This document shows positions 28,947 through 38,777 of a DNA stretch of 64,000 bases, piece by piece. The DNA comes from a sulfur-oxidizing endosymbiont of Gigantopelta aegis (GTDB taxonomy: Bacteria; Pseudomonadota; Gammaproteobacteria; GRL18). A program made the position numbers and the translations under genes. The stretch is taken from positions 1,487,015 through 1,551,014 of the forward strand of contig NZ_JAEHGE010000001.1 of assembly GCF_016097415.1 (NCBI RefSeq), written 5' to 3'. Under the pieces are notes generated by a model, which was not told where the DNA came from, ran no database searches, and saw nothing but the letters and a program-made list of their open reading frames with translations. How positions within the stretch are numbered: position 1 is the stretch's first letter; each line of letters begins with the position of its first letter.

Positions 28947-29551
28947 TATGCGCGTATTGCAGTGACATTATTGGGCATTTCTTTCTTATGAGCAACTGCA
29001 GGCATCGGGCTATTAATGGTGGTGAGCATCTTATTGACATCAAAGATGTTCTTTTGCAATACCTTGGCTTCTTTCTTAAGTCCGCTAACACGATCGGCAA
29101 TCGTATCTCTGGACTGTCCGGCCTTTTTCAGTTGTTCAAGGCGTAATTGCAGCTCTTTTTTATGTGCCTTAACCTGACGAATAAGGGGGGTCAGAGCGCG
29201 CTTGCCCCAGTCATCCGCATCTTTATTAAGCTGGTAGTAAAGGTTTCTTGCCCGGCTAACCAGTGAAATAAAGAATTTCTTGATCACAAAGCTTTGCTCC
29301 GTCATTGTAGAATAAACACTGGTGCGATATTCTTCGGCATCTTCATACAATGTTTCAATTTCCTGCTTATAAGAGGCAATAGAAAATAGCTTGGGTTGCA
29401 CGTCGGCATCTTCATTTTCATTTTGAAAACGATTATAAATAGACTTAACCAGGCGATTAGTGAGTTCTGTTTGTTTGGCCGCTTCGTTCATGGTGTTGCT
29501 GATGCCATCAAACAAAGTTTTCATGGCGCGTTTCATGCCATTGGTGTCCAA
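28946..29551 (-). pseudogene. Dynamin-like protein, C-terminal part (split by frameshift)
   Basis: The 201-residue frame is helical and carries the C-terminal stalk of a dynamin-like protein. It has no good start; only a TTG at 29551. Its first residues (NGMKRAMKTLFDGIS) continue directly from SMKGSWT in the upstream frame if one C is added near 29545 (ACC to ACCC). The most economical reading is one about 660-residue protein interrupted by a one-base deletion or a sequencing error. Confidence 0.65.
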
Positions 29552-30927
29552 CTACCTTTCATAGAGTTACGGGCTTCATTGACTTGCTTATCTAAACGAT
29601 CCAAATCAATAATACTTTTCAGACGATTATGCTGCCCCGAGAGAATTTGTCGGCTGGATTGCAGACTTTCAGCATTGCGATGGAAAACAGTTTGTTCAGC
29701 ACGCGTGGCTTCTAATAGCTGTTGAATCACATTCTCATTTTTGCCACCCAGACCACTAAAAGCATTGATGGATTTTTTCTTGGCATTAAATTCACTCAAT
29801 AAAATACTTTTGGATTCCTGCATCATTTCATTGATGTCTGCAATCAGCGTATTGCGCACTAATAATTCTTTTTGCGGCAAAATTTCATTGGAAAGCACAT
29901 TTTCCATAGCCGCTAGATTACTGGCTTTGACTAGTTTGGGATCGTTTCTAACGCGGCCAATTAAGCCTTTCTGTGCTGATACTGCAAATACGCGTTTATC
30001 GGCAATGCCCAGTGTTTTTGCCGTTTCCAGACATTGTCGCTGGATACTGGCTTTGATTTCCTCTTCGCTTTTCAGATCATCCCATAGGGTGTCAATTTTG
30101 TTTAGAGCGACAACCAGACCATTATTATGGTTACGGCGAAAGCTTTTTAAGTGGCGACGCCAGATATCCATATCAGAACGAGTCACACCGGTATCGGCTG
30201 CGAGTACAAAAATAGCTGCCTGAGCATTGGGTAGCATATTCAGGGTGAGTTCCGGCTCGTTACCAAGAGAATTCAGTCCCGGGGTGTCAAGAATTGTTAA
30301 GCCCTGTTCGAGAAAAGGGTGGGGGAAATTAATCAGCGCATGCCGCCACATGGGAATTTCAACAATGGCATCATCGGATATTTCGGTGCCATTATCATCG
30401 GTAATAATGTCATAAAGACCTAGGCGTTTAGCTTCAACGGCTTTGACTTTTTTGGTGTTAGTTATTTGTGCAAAGGAGCTGGCCATGCTGGCTGGTGATG
30501 AAATATCCAGTTGGATATGGGTCCAATTGACGGTATTTTGCTTGTGCTCAGTAATGCTGGCATCTTCCATACGGCTTTCAATCGGCAGGAGACGCATATA
30601 AGAGCGGGGCTCATCAACATCATAAAAGAGTTCGGTGGGACACATGGTGGTGCGACCGGCTTCACTGGGCAATAAACGACGCTTAAACTGAGAGAAAAAG
30701 ATGGCATTAATGAGTTCAGTTTTACCCCGGGAAAATTCGCCGACAAAAGCGAGGGTAATACGGTCGTGTTTGAGTGTTTGTAGCGTTTCATAGATTTTTA
30801 GACTTTGTTCGCTTTCTTCAAGGCCGGTTGTGTCCAGCCAATCCTGAAAGGATTCAATGGCACTGACAAGGTCGCTTTTCCATTTTCCATAGGCGTGGAT
30901 GTTTTCGAAAAAGTTTTCATTGGTCAT
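29533..30927 (-). CDS. Dynamin-family GTPase, N-terminal part
   Basis: The 464 residues hold a complete dynamin-type G domain: P-loop VGEFSRGKTELINAIF (about residues 60-75), switch II DTPGLNS (about 215) and NKIDTLWDD (about 278, the base-recognition N/T-KxD). Helical stalk sequence follows. The frame ends abruptly at GSWTPMA, overlapping the next frame by 19 bp. Bacterial dynamins remodel or protect membranes. The split suggests either an inactive gene or a one-base assembly error; the G domain itself looks intact. Confidence 0.8.
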   Translation of the reverse strand: MTNENFFENIHAYGKWKSDLVSAIESFQDWLDTTGLEESEQSLKIYETLQTLKHDRITLAFVGEFSRGKTELINAIFFSQFKRRLLPSEAGRTTMCPTELFYDVDEPRSYMRLLPIESRMEDASITEHKQNTVNWTHIQLDISSPASMASSFAQITNTKKVKAVEAKRLGLYDIITDDNGTEISDDAIVEIPMWRHALINFPHPFLEQGLTILDTPGLNSLGNEPELTLNMLPNAQAAIFVLAADTGVTRSDMDIWRRHLKSFRRNHNNGLVVALNKIDTLWDDLKSEEEIKASIQRQCLETAKTLGIADKRVFAVSAQKGLIGRVRNDPKLVKASNLAAMENVLSNEILPQKELLVRNTLIADINEMMQESKSILLSEFNAKKKSINAFSGLGGKNENVIQQLLEATRAEQTVFHRNAESLQSSRQILSGQHNRLKSIIDLDRLDKQVNEARNSMKGSWTPMA

Positions 30928-31090
30928 AGTCTTATCTTCGTCTTATCTTTTGGTGAAGTGTTTTAGTTCTTAGTTTAAAGTGTCGGGGTATTGCTGTGCT
31001 AAATCATCACTTTGAACTAATTTATTTAGAATACTCCTTTATCCAAGTCTAGCAAAAATTATCACAAAAAGTGTGATAGGTGTCCAATTG

Positions 31091-31642
31091 TTAACCAAAT
31101 ATAACCGGAACAAACATAATTAATAGGTTTAATACGATAAAAACCAGTATGGGCGACAGGTCAAAGCCGGAAAATGGGGGTAATAAACGTCGTGCCGGAC
31201 GCATAACAGGCTCGGTGATGTGGTGAATCAGTGCTGTAGCCGGGTTATAAGTGCCGGGGTTGATCCAACTTATAATCACTTGCACCAGAATTGCGAAAAA
31301 GTAAATATACAAAACCAACGTCAGCAAGGAGCCGATGCTATACCAAAGTAGAAAAATAGGGTTGACGGCAATACCTTTGATGGCAAAGAGTAATATATTT
31401 TCAATATACTGTAGCGAATAAGCCAGAATAATGGAGGCAACATCAATCCCGAATAAGCCGGGAATCAGTCGACGCATGGGGTTTAGTACCGGCGTAGTGG
31501 CTTTGACAATAAATTGTGACAGCGGATTATAGAAATCAGCACGCACTAATTGTAATAGAAAACGCAGCAATATGATGATGATATACAACCCAAAAACGGT
31601 ACTGATGACATAAGCACCGGCACTGACTAGAAAATTATCCAT
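31091..31642 (-). CDS. yggT: YggT family membrane protein
   Basis: The 183-residue protein has two YGGT repeats, each with two membrane helices and the PNPMRRLIPG or EPVMRPARRLLPPFSGFDLSP motif. It is encoded 2 bp after proC in the usual proC-yggT order. The family is linked loosely to osmotic shock tolerance and ion handling; molecular function is not settled. Confidence 0.92.
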   Translation of the reverse strand: MDNFLVSAGAYVISTVFGLYIIIILLRFLLQLVRADFYNPLSQFIVKATTPVLNPMRRLIPGLFGIDVASIILAYSLQYIENILLFAIKGIAVNPIFLLWYSIGSLLTLVLYIYFFAILVQVIISWINPGTYNPATALIHHITEPVMRPARRLLPPFSGFDLSPILVFIVLNLLIMFVPVIFG

Positions 31643-31644
31643 CG

Positions 31645-32484
31645 TTAATTACCTAATATTTTAGCGAGTTCAATCGAGCGATCCCGTGCACCCTCAAGTG
31701 CCTTAGCAAAAAGAGTTTCTAACTGACCTTCTTGTAGGATGCCAATGGCTTTTTCAGTCGTGCCGCCGGGAGAGGTGACTTTTTTGCGCAAGGTTTCTGG
31801 GGAATCATCACTTTCTAAGGCCATTTTAGAAGCACCAAAAGCGGTTTGAATGGCTAATAGGTGTGCGGTTTTTTCATCCAAACCCAACTGAACCCCGGCT
31901 TTTTCCATGGCATCGATGACTAAAAAGAAATAAGCGGGGCCACTGCCGGATAAAGCTGTGACCGCATCCATATCATTCTCATTGTCCAGCCATAGTGTTA
32001 GTCCCGCTGCGCGTAAAATGGACTCTGCCAGAGTTTTTTGCTCATCACTGACATGACTATTCGCATAGAGCGCTGTAGCACCACTTTGTACTAAAGAGGG
32101 AGTGTTGGGCATACACCGAACCAATGCTAATGCGTTATTTATGGAGTCGTTATTAAGCCAGATTTCAATATCCTTGCTCAATACCCCAGCTGCAATTGAG
32201 ATCATAAGTGGCTTGTTCTGCTGTACATCCTCGGATATATCTTTGCAGACCTGTGCTAATTGCTGAGGCTTGACTGCGAGTATGACAATATCGACGGATT
32301 GCACTAATGCATTATTACTCTGGCAGACATTGACGCCAAAGTTATCAGCCATTTGGGTCATTTTATCGGCACTGGGATCACTGACCCAGATATTTTCCCC
32401 AGAGACACCCGTTGCAGTGAGCCCTCCGACTAGACTATAAGCCATATTACCAGCGCCAATAAAGCCAATTTTTTTGTTAATCAT
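31645..32484 (-). CDS. proC: Pyrroline-5-carboxylate reductase
   Basis: The 279-residue enzyme performs the last step of proline synthesis, NAD(P)H-dependent reduction of P5C. It has the N-terminal Rossmann motif IGFIGAGNMAYSLVGGL, the ALVRCMPNTPS segment, and the C-terminal signature SGSGPAYFFLVIDAMEKAG with VTSPGGTTEKAI. Length is typical. It lies between yggS and yggT as in Pseudomonas. Confidence 0.95.
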   Translation of the reverse strand: MINKKIGFIGAGNMAYSLVGGLTATGVSGENIWVSDPSADKMTQMADNFGVNVCQSNNALVQSVDIVILAVKPQQLAQVCKDISEDVQQNKPLMISIAAGVLSKDIEIWLNNDSINNALALVRCMPNTPSLVQSGATALYANSHVSDEQKTLAESILRAAGLTLWLDNENDMDAVTALSGSGPAYFFLVIDAMEKAGVQLGLDEKTAHLLAIQTAFGASKMALESDDSPETLRKKVTSPGGTTEKAIGILQEGQLETLFAKALEGARDRSIELAKILGN

Positions 32485-32568
32485 TAATTTCCCTATCCCA
32501 AGAATTTAATTACATTGTGTTTCTAAGATGAAACTATTATACCCCAGTTTAGAGCTTGCCATAAGCCA

Positions 32569-33270
32569 CTAATATTCTCGTGGACCAAAAAGTGCCGTAC
32601 CAATACGAATAATGCTTGCACCCTCAGCAATGGCTGCTTCTAAATCACCGGACATGCCCATTGAAAGTGTATCCATCTGGAGATTAAATCGTTGATTTAA
32701 TTGCTGCATCAACTCCCGTAATTGTTTAAAAGCCAACTTTTGTTCTGCAGGAGCTTTACTCGGCTTGGGGATGGCCATGAGGCCGCGAAGCTTTAAATGG
32801 GGCAATGTCATTATTTCTGCTATGGCAGTAAAAATTTCATCAGTGGAAAAACCTGATTTTTGTGGCTCCTGACTAATATTGATTTGTAGACAGATATTCA
32901 ATGGTTTACTTAGTGTCTCATGCGTTGTTCTCTGTGCACTTAGGCGGCGGGCAATTTTAAGCCGATCAACTGAATGTACCCAGTGAAAATTAGGGGCAAT
33001 ATCCTTGGTTTTATTGGATTGAATAGGGCCAATAAAATGCCAGATAATGTCCTTATGGGGTGATTGCTTCATTTTTTCCAGTGCTTCTTGCACATAACTC
33101 TCACCAAATTCCCGCTGTCCCAACTCATAGAGGGCTTGAATTTTGTCCCATGAATGACGCTTACTGACAGCTAATAATGTCACAGGAGAGTCAGCAGAGC
33201 GCTGACTATTTTGCATTGCCTCAGCTATACGTTGATTAATGTGATCGAATCGCTTTCTTGTCATGCTCAT
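32569..33270 (-). CDS. yggS: PLP homeostasis protein YggS
   Basis: This 233-residue pyridoxal-phosphate-binding alanine-racemase-fold protein controls PLP pools. The PLP lysine is in TLLAVSKRHSWDKI (about residue 37), and IWHFIGPIQSNKTK, MGMSGDLEAAI and RIGTALFGPR are typical family blocks. It is divergent from pilT, with 241 bp between starts that must hold promoters in both directions. Confidence 0.94.
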   Translation of the reverse strand: MSMTRKRFDHINQRIAEAMQNSQRSADSPVTLLAVSKRHSWDKIQALYELGQREFGESYVQEALEKMKQSPHKDIIWHFIGPIQSNKTKDIAPNFHWVHSVDRLKIARRLSAQRTTHETLSKPLNICLQINISQEPQKSGFSTDEIFTAIAEIMTLPHLKLRGLMAIPKPSKAPAEQKLAFKQLRELMQQLNQRFNLQMDTLSMGMSGDLEAAIAEGASIIRIGTALFGPREY

Positions 33271-33511
33271 TTTAGTCTATACTGATTATAAATCGTTGGA
33301 AGCACTGGGAAAATCATCAAAAGCTTATATTTCTTTGCAGTAGTAATTGATGCTTTGCCAGACATTATAACAATTGTACTTTTTTAAGCTATTTTCAAGT
33401 AGATAAGTATAACTTTATCTTTTAAAAATAGCGTTTAAATAAAACCTGAATTTAAGTAAAGTTTGAATTTAAGTAAAAAGCACAACATAAAAATAGAGAA
33501 TAGCGATAAAC

Positions 33512-34549
33512 ATGGATATAACAGAACTGCTTGCTTTTAGTGCCAAAAATAATGCCTCGGACTTACACCTGTCAGCTGGTTTACCACCGATGATCCGGGT
33601 TGATGGTGATATTCGTCGAATCAATGTGCCGCCACTGGAACATCGTGAAGTGCATGACATGGTGTATGACATCATGAACGATAAGCAACGCAAAGACTAT
33701 GAAGAATTTCTAGAAACTGATTTCTCGTTTGAAGTCCCCGGCCTTGCCCGTTTTCGTGTGAATGCTTTTAACCAGAACCGGGGTGCGGGTGCAGTATTTC
33801 GTACCATTCCATCAAATGTTTTATCTCTGGAAGAACTCGGTTGTCCGTCTATTTTTAAAGAAATTTGTGAAAATAAACGTGGCATTGTGTTGGTCACAGG
33901 ACCAACAGGCTCAGGTAAGTCAACCACATTAGCCGCCATGATGGATCATTTAAACGATACCATTTACGAACATATCCTCACCGTTGAAGACCCTATCGAA
34001 TTCGTACATGAAAGTAAAAAATGTCTGGTCAACCAACGTGAAGTGCATCGTGATACGCTAGGCTTCAATGAAGCATTACGCTCTGCACTACGTGAAGATC
34101 CGGATATTATTCTCGTGGGTGAATTACGTGATTTAGAAACCATTCGTTTAGCGCTGACTGCAGCAGAAACAGGTCACTTAGTTTTCGGTACTCTACATAC
34201 CAGTTCTGCGGCCAAAACCATTGACCGGATCATCGACGTATTCCCCGCCGCAGAAAAAGATATGGTGCGGGCAATGTTATCAGAATCATTGCGTGCAGTT
34301 ATTTCCCAGACACTATTAAAGAAAAATGGCGGCGGTCGTATTGCAGCGCATGAAATTATGATTGGTACACCGGCGATTCGAAATCTGATCCGTGAGGCTA
34401 AGATTGCGCAAATGTATTCCGCTATTCAGACCGGCCAAAATATTGGTATGCAGACATTGGATCAAAACCTGAAAGTACTGCTCTCTCAGGGCATGATTTC
34501 AAAAGCTGATGCCATAAGTTATGCTGCTCAGAAAGAAGATTTCCTATAA
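33512..34549 (+). CDS. pilT: Type IV pilus retraction ATPase PilT
   Basis: The 345-residue hexameric ATPase depolymerises type IV pili for twitching. Walker A VTGPTGSGKSTTLAAMMDH is at about residue 129, followed by the Asp box EDPIEFVH, Walker B ILVGELRDLETIRLALTAAETGHL and the C-terminal AIRNLIREAK motif characteristic of PilT. pilU follows 69 bp later. It is the probable output motor of the Chp system encoded at 44.8-58.2 kb. Confidence 0.96.
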   Translation: MDITELLAFSAKNNASDLHLSAGLPPMIRVDGDIRRINVPPLEHREVHDMVYDIMNDKQRKDYEEFLETDFSFEVPGLARFRVNAFNQNRGAGAVFRTIPSNVLSLEELGCPSIFKEICENKRGIVLVTGPTGSGKSTTLAAMMDHLNDTIYEHILTVEDPIEFVHESKKCLVNQREVHRDTLGFNEALRSALREDPDIILVGELRDLETIRLALTAAETGHLVFGTLHTSSAAKTIDRIIDVFPAAEKDMVRAMLSESLRAVISQTLLKKNGGGRIAAHEIMIGTPAIRNLIREAKIAQMYSAIQTGQNIGMQTLDQNLKVLLSQGMISKADAISYAAQKEDFL

Positions 34550-34618
34550 GGGCAAGCTATTTAATCGAATCGGTTAATTACACTGAACAGCGACTAATAT
34601 AACAAGGTAAAAAATAAG

Positions 34619-35779
34619 ATGGACTTTGATTCATTACTGAAATTAATGGTGCACAAAAAAGCATCAGATTTATTTATTACTGTTGGTACTGCGCCATCCA
34701 TGAAAGTGAATGGTAAAATATCACCAGTAACCAAAAAAGCACTCAACTCAACGCAGGTACATCAAATTGTCACCGGCGTCATGACAGATAAATTGCGTGC
34801 CGAATTTGAAGAGGCTCATGAATGTAATTTTGCTATCAGCCGCTCAGGTGTGGGTCGTTTTCGTGTCAGTGCTTTTATGCAACGCAGTCAAGTGGGGATG
34901 GTTTTACGCCGTATTGAAACGACTATTCCGACCTATAAGGAATTAAAATTACCAGAAACCATCAAAGATTTGGCGATGACTAAACGTGGTTTAATTATCT
35001 TTGTTGGTGCGACGGGATCCGGCAAATCAACCTCATTGGCATCAATGATTGGCTATCGCAATCAAAATGGTAGTGGCCATATTATTACTATCGAAGACCC
35101 GATCGAATTTGTGCATAACCATGATGGTTGTATTATTACTCAGCGAGAAGTGGGCATTGATACGGATTCATTTGAAGTGGCACTAAAAAATAGCCTGCGC
35201 CAAGCGCCAGATGTTATTTTGATTGGCGAAATTCGTACCCGCGAAACCATGGATCATGCTATCGCTTTTGCTGAAACGGGACATTTATGTTTGGCGACCT
35301 TGCATGCCAACAATGCTAACCAAGCATTGGATCGTATTATCAACTTCTTCCCTGAAGATCGTAAACGCCAACTATTAATGGATTTATCCTTAAACGTGCG
35401 CGCTTTGGTTGCTCAACAATTAATCCCAACGCCTGATGGTAAGGGGCGCAGAGCCGCAGTAGAAATTCTCCTGAATAGCCCGTTGATTTCAGACTATATT
35501 CGTGAAGGTGAAGTACATAAGCTCAAAGAAATCATGAAAAAATCCCGAGAAGAAGGTATGCAGACGTTTGATCAGGCGCTCTATGATCTCTATCGCACCG
35601 AAGCCATTACCTATGAAGATGCGTTACACCATGCAGACTCACCCAATGACTTGCGCCTGATGATCAAACTCGGTGATGAAGAAGCATCAGAATCGATGGG
35701 CTCATCACTTGAAGGGGTAAGTTTTACTAATACCAATGATGACCGGGATGGTGGTTTTGGTAGTATGGGACTCCGATAA
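34619..35779 (+). CDS. pilU: Type IV pilus accessory retraction ATPase PilU
   Basis: The 386-residue PilT paralogue works with PilT in pilus retraction. Walker A FVGATGSGKSTSLASMI is at about residue 134, with EDPIEFVHN and IGEIRTRETMDHAIAFAETGH as the Asp and Walker B boxes. The longer Gly/Asp-rich C-terminus (SFTNTNDDRDGGFGSMGLR) separates it from PilT. The ATG follows an AAGGTAAAA ribosome binding site. Its end converges on pyrC'. Confidence 0.95.
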   Translation: MDFDSLLKLMVHKKASDLFITVGTAPSMKVNGKISPVTKKALNSTQVHQIVTGVMTDKLRAEFEEAHECNFAISRSGVGRFRVSAFMQRSQVGMVLRRIETTIPTYKELKLPETIKDLAMTKRGLIIFVGATGSGKSTSLASMIGYRNQNGSGHIITIEDPIEFVHNHDGCIITQREVGIDTDSFEVALKNSLRQAPDVILIGEIRTRETMDHAIAFAETGHLCLATLHANNANQALDRIINFFPEDRKRQLLMDLSLNVRALVAQQLIPTPDGKGRRAAVEILLNSPLISDYIREGEVHKLKEIMKKSREEGMQTFDQALYDLYRTEAITYEDALHHADSPNDLRLMIKLGDEEASESMGSSLEGVSFTNTNDDRDGGFGSMGLR

Positions 35780-35806
35780 AGCATTAATTATGTAGGAAGA
35801 ATGTGC

Positions 35807-35845
35807 GTAGGCTGCGGATTGAGGCACCAAGCGCACTATCAATCC
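35807..35845. repeat. Half copy of the GTAGGATGCGG palindromic repeat
   Basis: GTAGGCTGCGG, two extra bases, then TGAGGCACCAAGCGCA (35807-35835) closely matches the left arm of the palindrome at 61835. The second arm is missing. A local GGATTGA / TCAATCC inverted pair (35817-35823 and 35839-35845) could act as a terminator between the convergent pilU and pyrC' genes; there is no poly-T tail. Confidence 0.4.
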
Positions 35846-37170
35846 ACCAAGGTTTCAGTAGCAAACACCACTTCACCTGACTTAATAGTATAAGTCACCT
35901 TACCTTTGAGTTCCCAACCGTGGAAAGGGGTATTTTTCCCCTGACTCAAGAGCTTTTCACGATCAACCACCCAATACGCTTCCGGATCAAAAATACAGAC
36001 ATCAGCATCAGCACCGAGACCTAAAGTCCCTTCGGGTAGATTGAGGGTGTTTGCTGGCTGAACGGTTAAACGTGTAATGACTTCACTCAGACTCATATCA
36101 TGTGAATCAATCATCTTTAAGGCCAGTGGCAGTAAGGTTTCCACACCACTAATACCAGCCTCTGTTTCTGCGAAGGGGGCAAGTTTAGCATCACTGCTAT
36201 GAGGCTGGTGATCAGAGACGATACTACTGATAACACCGGACTTAACCGCTTGTCGCAAAGCCTCTTGATCACGCTGAGTTCTAAGTGGGGGCATGACATG
36301 ACAATTACTGTCAAAATAACCGATATCCATTTCCGTGAGATGCAAGTGATGTGCGGTCACATCCGCACTGACGGGTAAGCCATCTTGTTGAGCTTGCTGA
36401 ATGAGTTGTACTGCCTTAGCACTGGAAAGCTGGCAAAAATGTGCCTTAGCACCGCTTAATTCAATGAGTTGTAAATCTCTGGCAATGGCAATTGTTTCAG
36501 CACTGACGGGGATTCCAGCGAGTCCTAAACGGGTGCTGACAGCGCCCTCATGGGCGCAACCATCACTGAGCCAGGGATCAAAAGCCTGAATAAAGACGGT
36601 AATGTCATGACTGGCGGCATATTCCAAAGCGCGGCGCATGACTAGGGTGCTTTTGACTGGCTTTAAGGCATTGGTGGTGCCCACACAGCCAGCATCTTTT
36701 AACTCCCGCATTTCACTGAGCTTTTCGCCTTTTAATTGCTGGGTTAAAGCACTTAGGGTATAAACTTTCGCAACCCCTTCGGTTTCAGCCTTAAGACGAA
36801 TGAGCTTAACCATTGCGGCATTATCAATGATCGGATCGGTATCGGGTGGACAACATAAAGCGGTTACACCACCGGCAACCGCAGCACGGGTTTCTGTGGC
36901 AATCGTGCCCCGGGTTTCATAACCCGGCTCGCGCAGGCGAAAGCGCAGATCAATTAAGCCGGGGCAGACAACTTTCCCTTTGGCATCGATCACCTGCTCG
37001 GCAATAAAATCATCGGGGGCATTGCCCAGTGCAACAATTTTGCCATTTTTTAGGTGTAGATCCATGTTTTGATCAATGTCATTGGCCGGATCAATCAAGC
37101 GGCCATTAATAATGCTGATAGCCGGACTCTTGGCTGCTAAGATAGAGGAAATCTGGTTAATATCAGACAT
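35839..37170 (-). CDS. pyrC': Inactive dihydroorotase homologue PyrC'
   Basis: The 443-residue dihydroorotase-fold protein is encoded immediately downstream of pyrB (starts/stops overlap by one base). Active dihydroorotases have a metal-binding HxH in DxHVHLREPG. Here the segment reads LIDLRFRLREPG, so both His are gone, while later residues (AHHLHL, SDHQPH) remain. Pseudomonas PyrC' has the same loss and serves as a structural partner of aspartate transcarbamoylase. I infer the same role here, with the active dihydroorotase encoded elsewhere. Confidence 0.9.
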   Translation of the reverse strand: MSDINQISSILAAKSPAISIINGRLIDPANDIDQNMDLHLKNGKIVALGNAPDDFIAEQVIDAKGKVVCPGLIDLRFRLREPGYETRGTIATETRAAVAGGVTALCCPPDTDPIIDNAAMVKLIRLKAETEGVAKVYTLSALTQQLKGEKLSEMRELKDAGCVGTTNALKPVKSTLVMRRALEYAASHDITVFIQAFDPWLSDGCAHEGAVSTRLGLAGIPVSAETIAIARDLQLIELSGAKAHFCQLSSAKAVQLIQQAQQDGLPVSADVTAHHLHLTEMDIGYFDSNCHVMPPLRTQRDQEALRQAVKSGVISSIVSDHQPHSSDAKLAPFAETEAGISGVETLLPLALKMIDSHDMSLSEVITRLTVQPANTLNLPEGTLGLGADADVCIFDPEAYWVVDREKLLSQGKNTPFHGWELKGKVTYTIKSGEVVFATETLVD

Positions 37171-38141
37171 TATGCTGTACCTCCACTGGCGCGACCTAGG
37201 GTTTGAGACATGATCGCCATGCGTACAGCGATACCATTGGTGACTTGTTCCAGAATCACGGATTGTGGGCCATCGGCAATACTGGAGGCAATTTCAACAC
37301 CCCGATTAATCGGTCCTGGATGCATCACAATGGCGTCGGGTTTTGCCAGTGTTAGCTTTTGCTCGGTTAGGCCATACTGATGATAATATTCACTTTCACT
37401 GGGTAGCAATGCACCTTGCATACGTTCTTTTTGCAAGCGCAACATGATGATCACATCTGCACCGATAAGTGCGGCACTTAAATCATGATAGACATGCACA
37501 CCCAAGGTTTCAATTTGAGTGGGAATTAAGGTTTTCGGACCCACCACTCTGACTTCACTGACTCCCAGAGTGGTGAGTGCATGAATTTGTGAACGGGCGA
37601 CGCGAGAATGTAAAATATCACCGACAATAACGACTTTTAAATCCGCAAAATCTTTTTTATGGCGGCGAATAGTAAACATATCCAACATCGCCTGAGTAGG
37701 ATGTGAATGGCAACCGTCACCGGCATTAATCACACTGATATGCGGTGATACGTGCTGAGCAATCAAGTGTGCCGCACCACTTTGCTTATGACGCACAATA
37801 AACATATCACAGTGCATGGCTTCTAAGTTGTGCAACATATCGAGCAGACTTTCACCCTTAGTGGTGGCTGAGGTATTGATATTAATATTTAACACATCAG
37901 CCGAAAGACGTTTAGCGGCGAGTTCAAAGGTGGTGCGGGTTCGGGTACTTGCTTCAAAAAATAAATTAACAATCGTTTTGCCCCGTAGCAAGGGGACTTT
38001 TTTTACAGCTTGTTCATGCACATTGGCAAAGGGTTCAGCGGCATCGAGCAAGTTAACCAAATCTTGACGCTTAAAACCTTCAATGGAAAGAAAATGTCTT
38101 AAGCGACCCTGCTCGTCAAGTTGAATGTTTTTTGCAATCAT
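37170..38141 (-). CDS. pyrB: Aspartate carbamoyltransferase catalytic subunit
   Basis: The 323-residue enzyme condenses carbamoyl phosphate and aspartate in pyrimidine synthesis. The carbamoyl-phosphate site [19 protein letters not shown] is at about residues 57-75 and [13 protein letters not shown] is near residue 270. It has an N-terminal extension ([18 protein letters not shown]) like that of Pseudomonas enzymes, which form a dodecamer with PyrC'. It is preceded by pyrR, and all three form one minus-strand operon. Confidence 0.95.
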   Translation of the reverse strand: MIAKNIQLDEQGRLRHFLSIEGFKRQDLVNLLDAAEPFANVHEQAVKKVPLLRGKTIVNLFFEASTRTRTTFELAAKRLSADVLNININTSATTKGESLLDMLHNLEAMHCDMFIVRHKQSGAAHLIAQHVSPHISVINAGDGCHSHPTQAMLDMFTIRRHKKDFADLKVVIVGDILHSRVARSQIHALTTLGVSEVRVVGPKTLIPTQIETLGVHVYHDLSAALIGADVIIMLRLQKERMQGALLPSESEYYHQYGLTEQKLTLAKPDAIVMHPGPINRGVEIASSIADGPQSVILEQVTNGIAVRMAIMSQTLGRASGGTA

Positions 38142-38193
38142 GGCTTGGCCTTTATTTTTGTGTAATAAGTGCTGAGAGTATGATGAGTGCTAT

Positions 38194-38736
38194 TTAGCAT
38201 CGATTTTTTACCAGTTTTAATGGCTCAGGGCCACAGAGCTTGATTTGTTGTCCTGCATCTAAAGTAATTTTTTGCCCAATGATTTCTGCGTGCACAGGTA
38301 ATTCACGGCCGCCTCGATCCAATAATACCGCAAGGGTGACGGATGCGGGTCGTCCATAATCAAAAATTTCATTTAAGGCGGCACGCACCGTGCGCCCGGT
38401 GTAAAGCACATCATCAATTAGAATAATATGCTTATCATCTAGGGCGGTGGGTAAGTGTGAGGGTTTTACTTCAGGGTGCAGACCTATTTTAGTAAAGTCA
38501 TCACGGTAAAATGAAATGTTCAGACTCCCCAGCGGTGATGGGATATTAAGTCGCTGATAGAGTTTTTCTGCCACCCAGAAACCGCCGGTATGAATGCCGA
38601 TGACAATCACATCATCTTTGTTCAAGCCCTGAATTTTTCGCGCAATGGCCTGATACATCGTATCCAGTAATTGCTGTAAATCAATTGCGGGAGTGAACTC
38701 TTGCGAGCCTGATTCAACGCTACTAGTCGTCGTCAT
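38194..38736 (-). CDS. pyrR: PyrR bifunctional uracil phosphoribosyltransferase/regulator
   Basis: The 180-residue protein has a phosphoribosyltransferase fold with the PRPP-binding motif HIILIDDVLYTGRTVRAALNE (about residues 99-119) and the VIVIGIHTGGFWVAE loop. In many bacteria PyrR adjusts pyr gene expression to UMP. Here it is the first gene of the pyrR-pyrB-pyrC' block, 52 bp before pyrB. I saw no obvious attenuator in that spacer. Confidence 0.93.
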   Translation of the reverse strand: MTTTSSVESGSQEFTPAIDLQQLLDTMYQAIARKIQGLNKDDVIVIGIHTGGFWVAEKLYQRLNIPSPLGSLNISFYRDDFTKIGLHPEVKPSHLPTALDDKHIILIDDVLYTGRTVRAALNEIFDYGRPASVTLAVLLDRGGRELPVHAEIIGQKITLDAGQQIKLCGPEPLKLVKNRC

Positions 38737-38777
38737 TTATTTGTTTACCTGTATTCGTGCTAAAAATAAGAATATTC

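Noticed and set aside
29741-30415. Plus-strand frames over the dynamin gene
   Set aside because: Antisense shadows of the GTPase frame.
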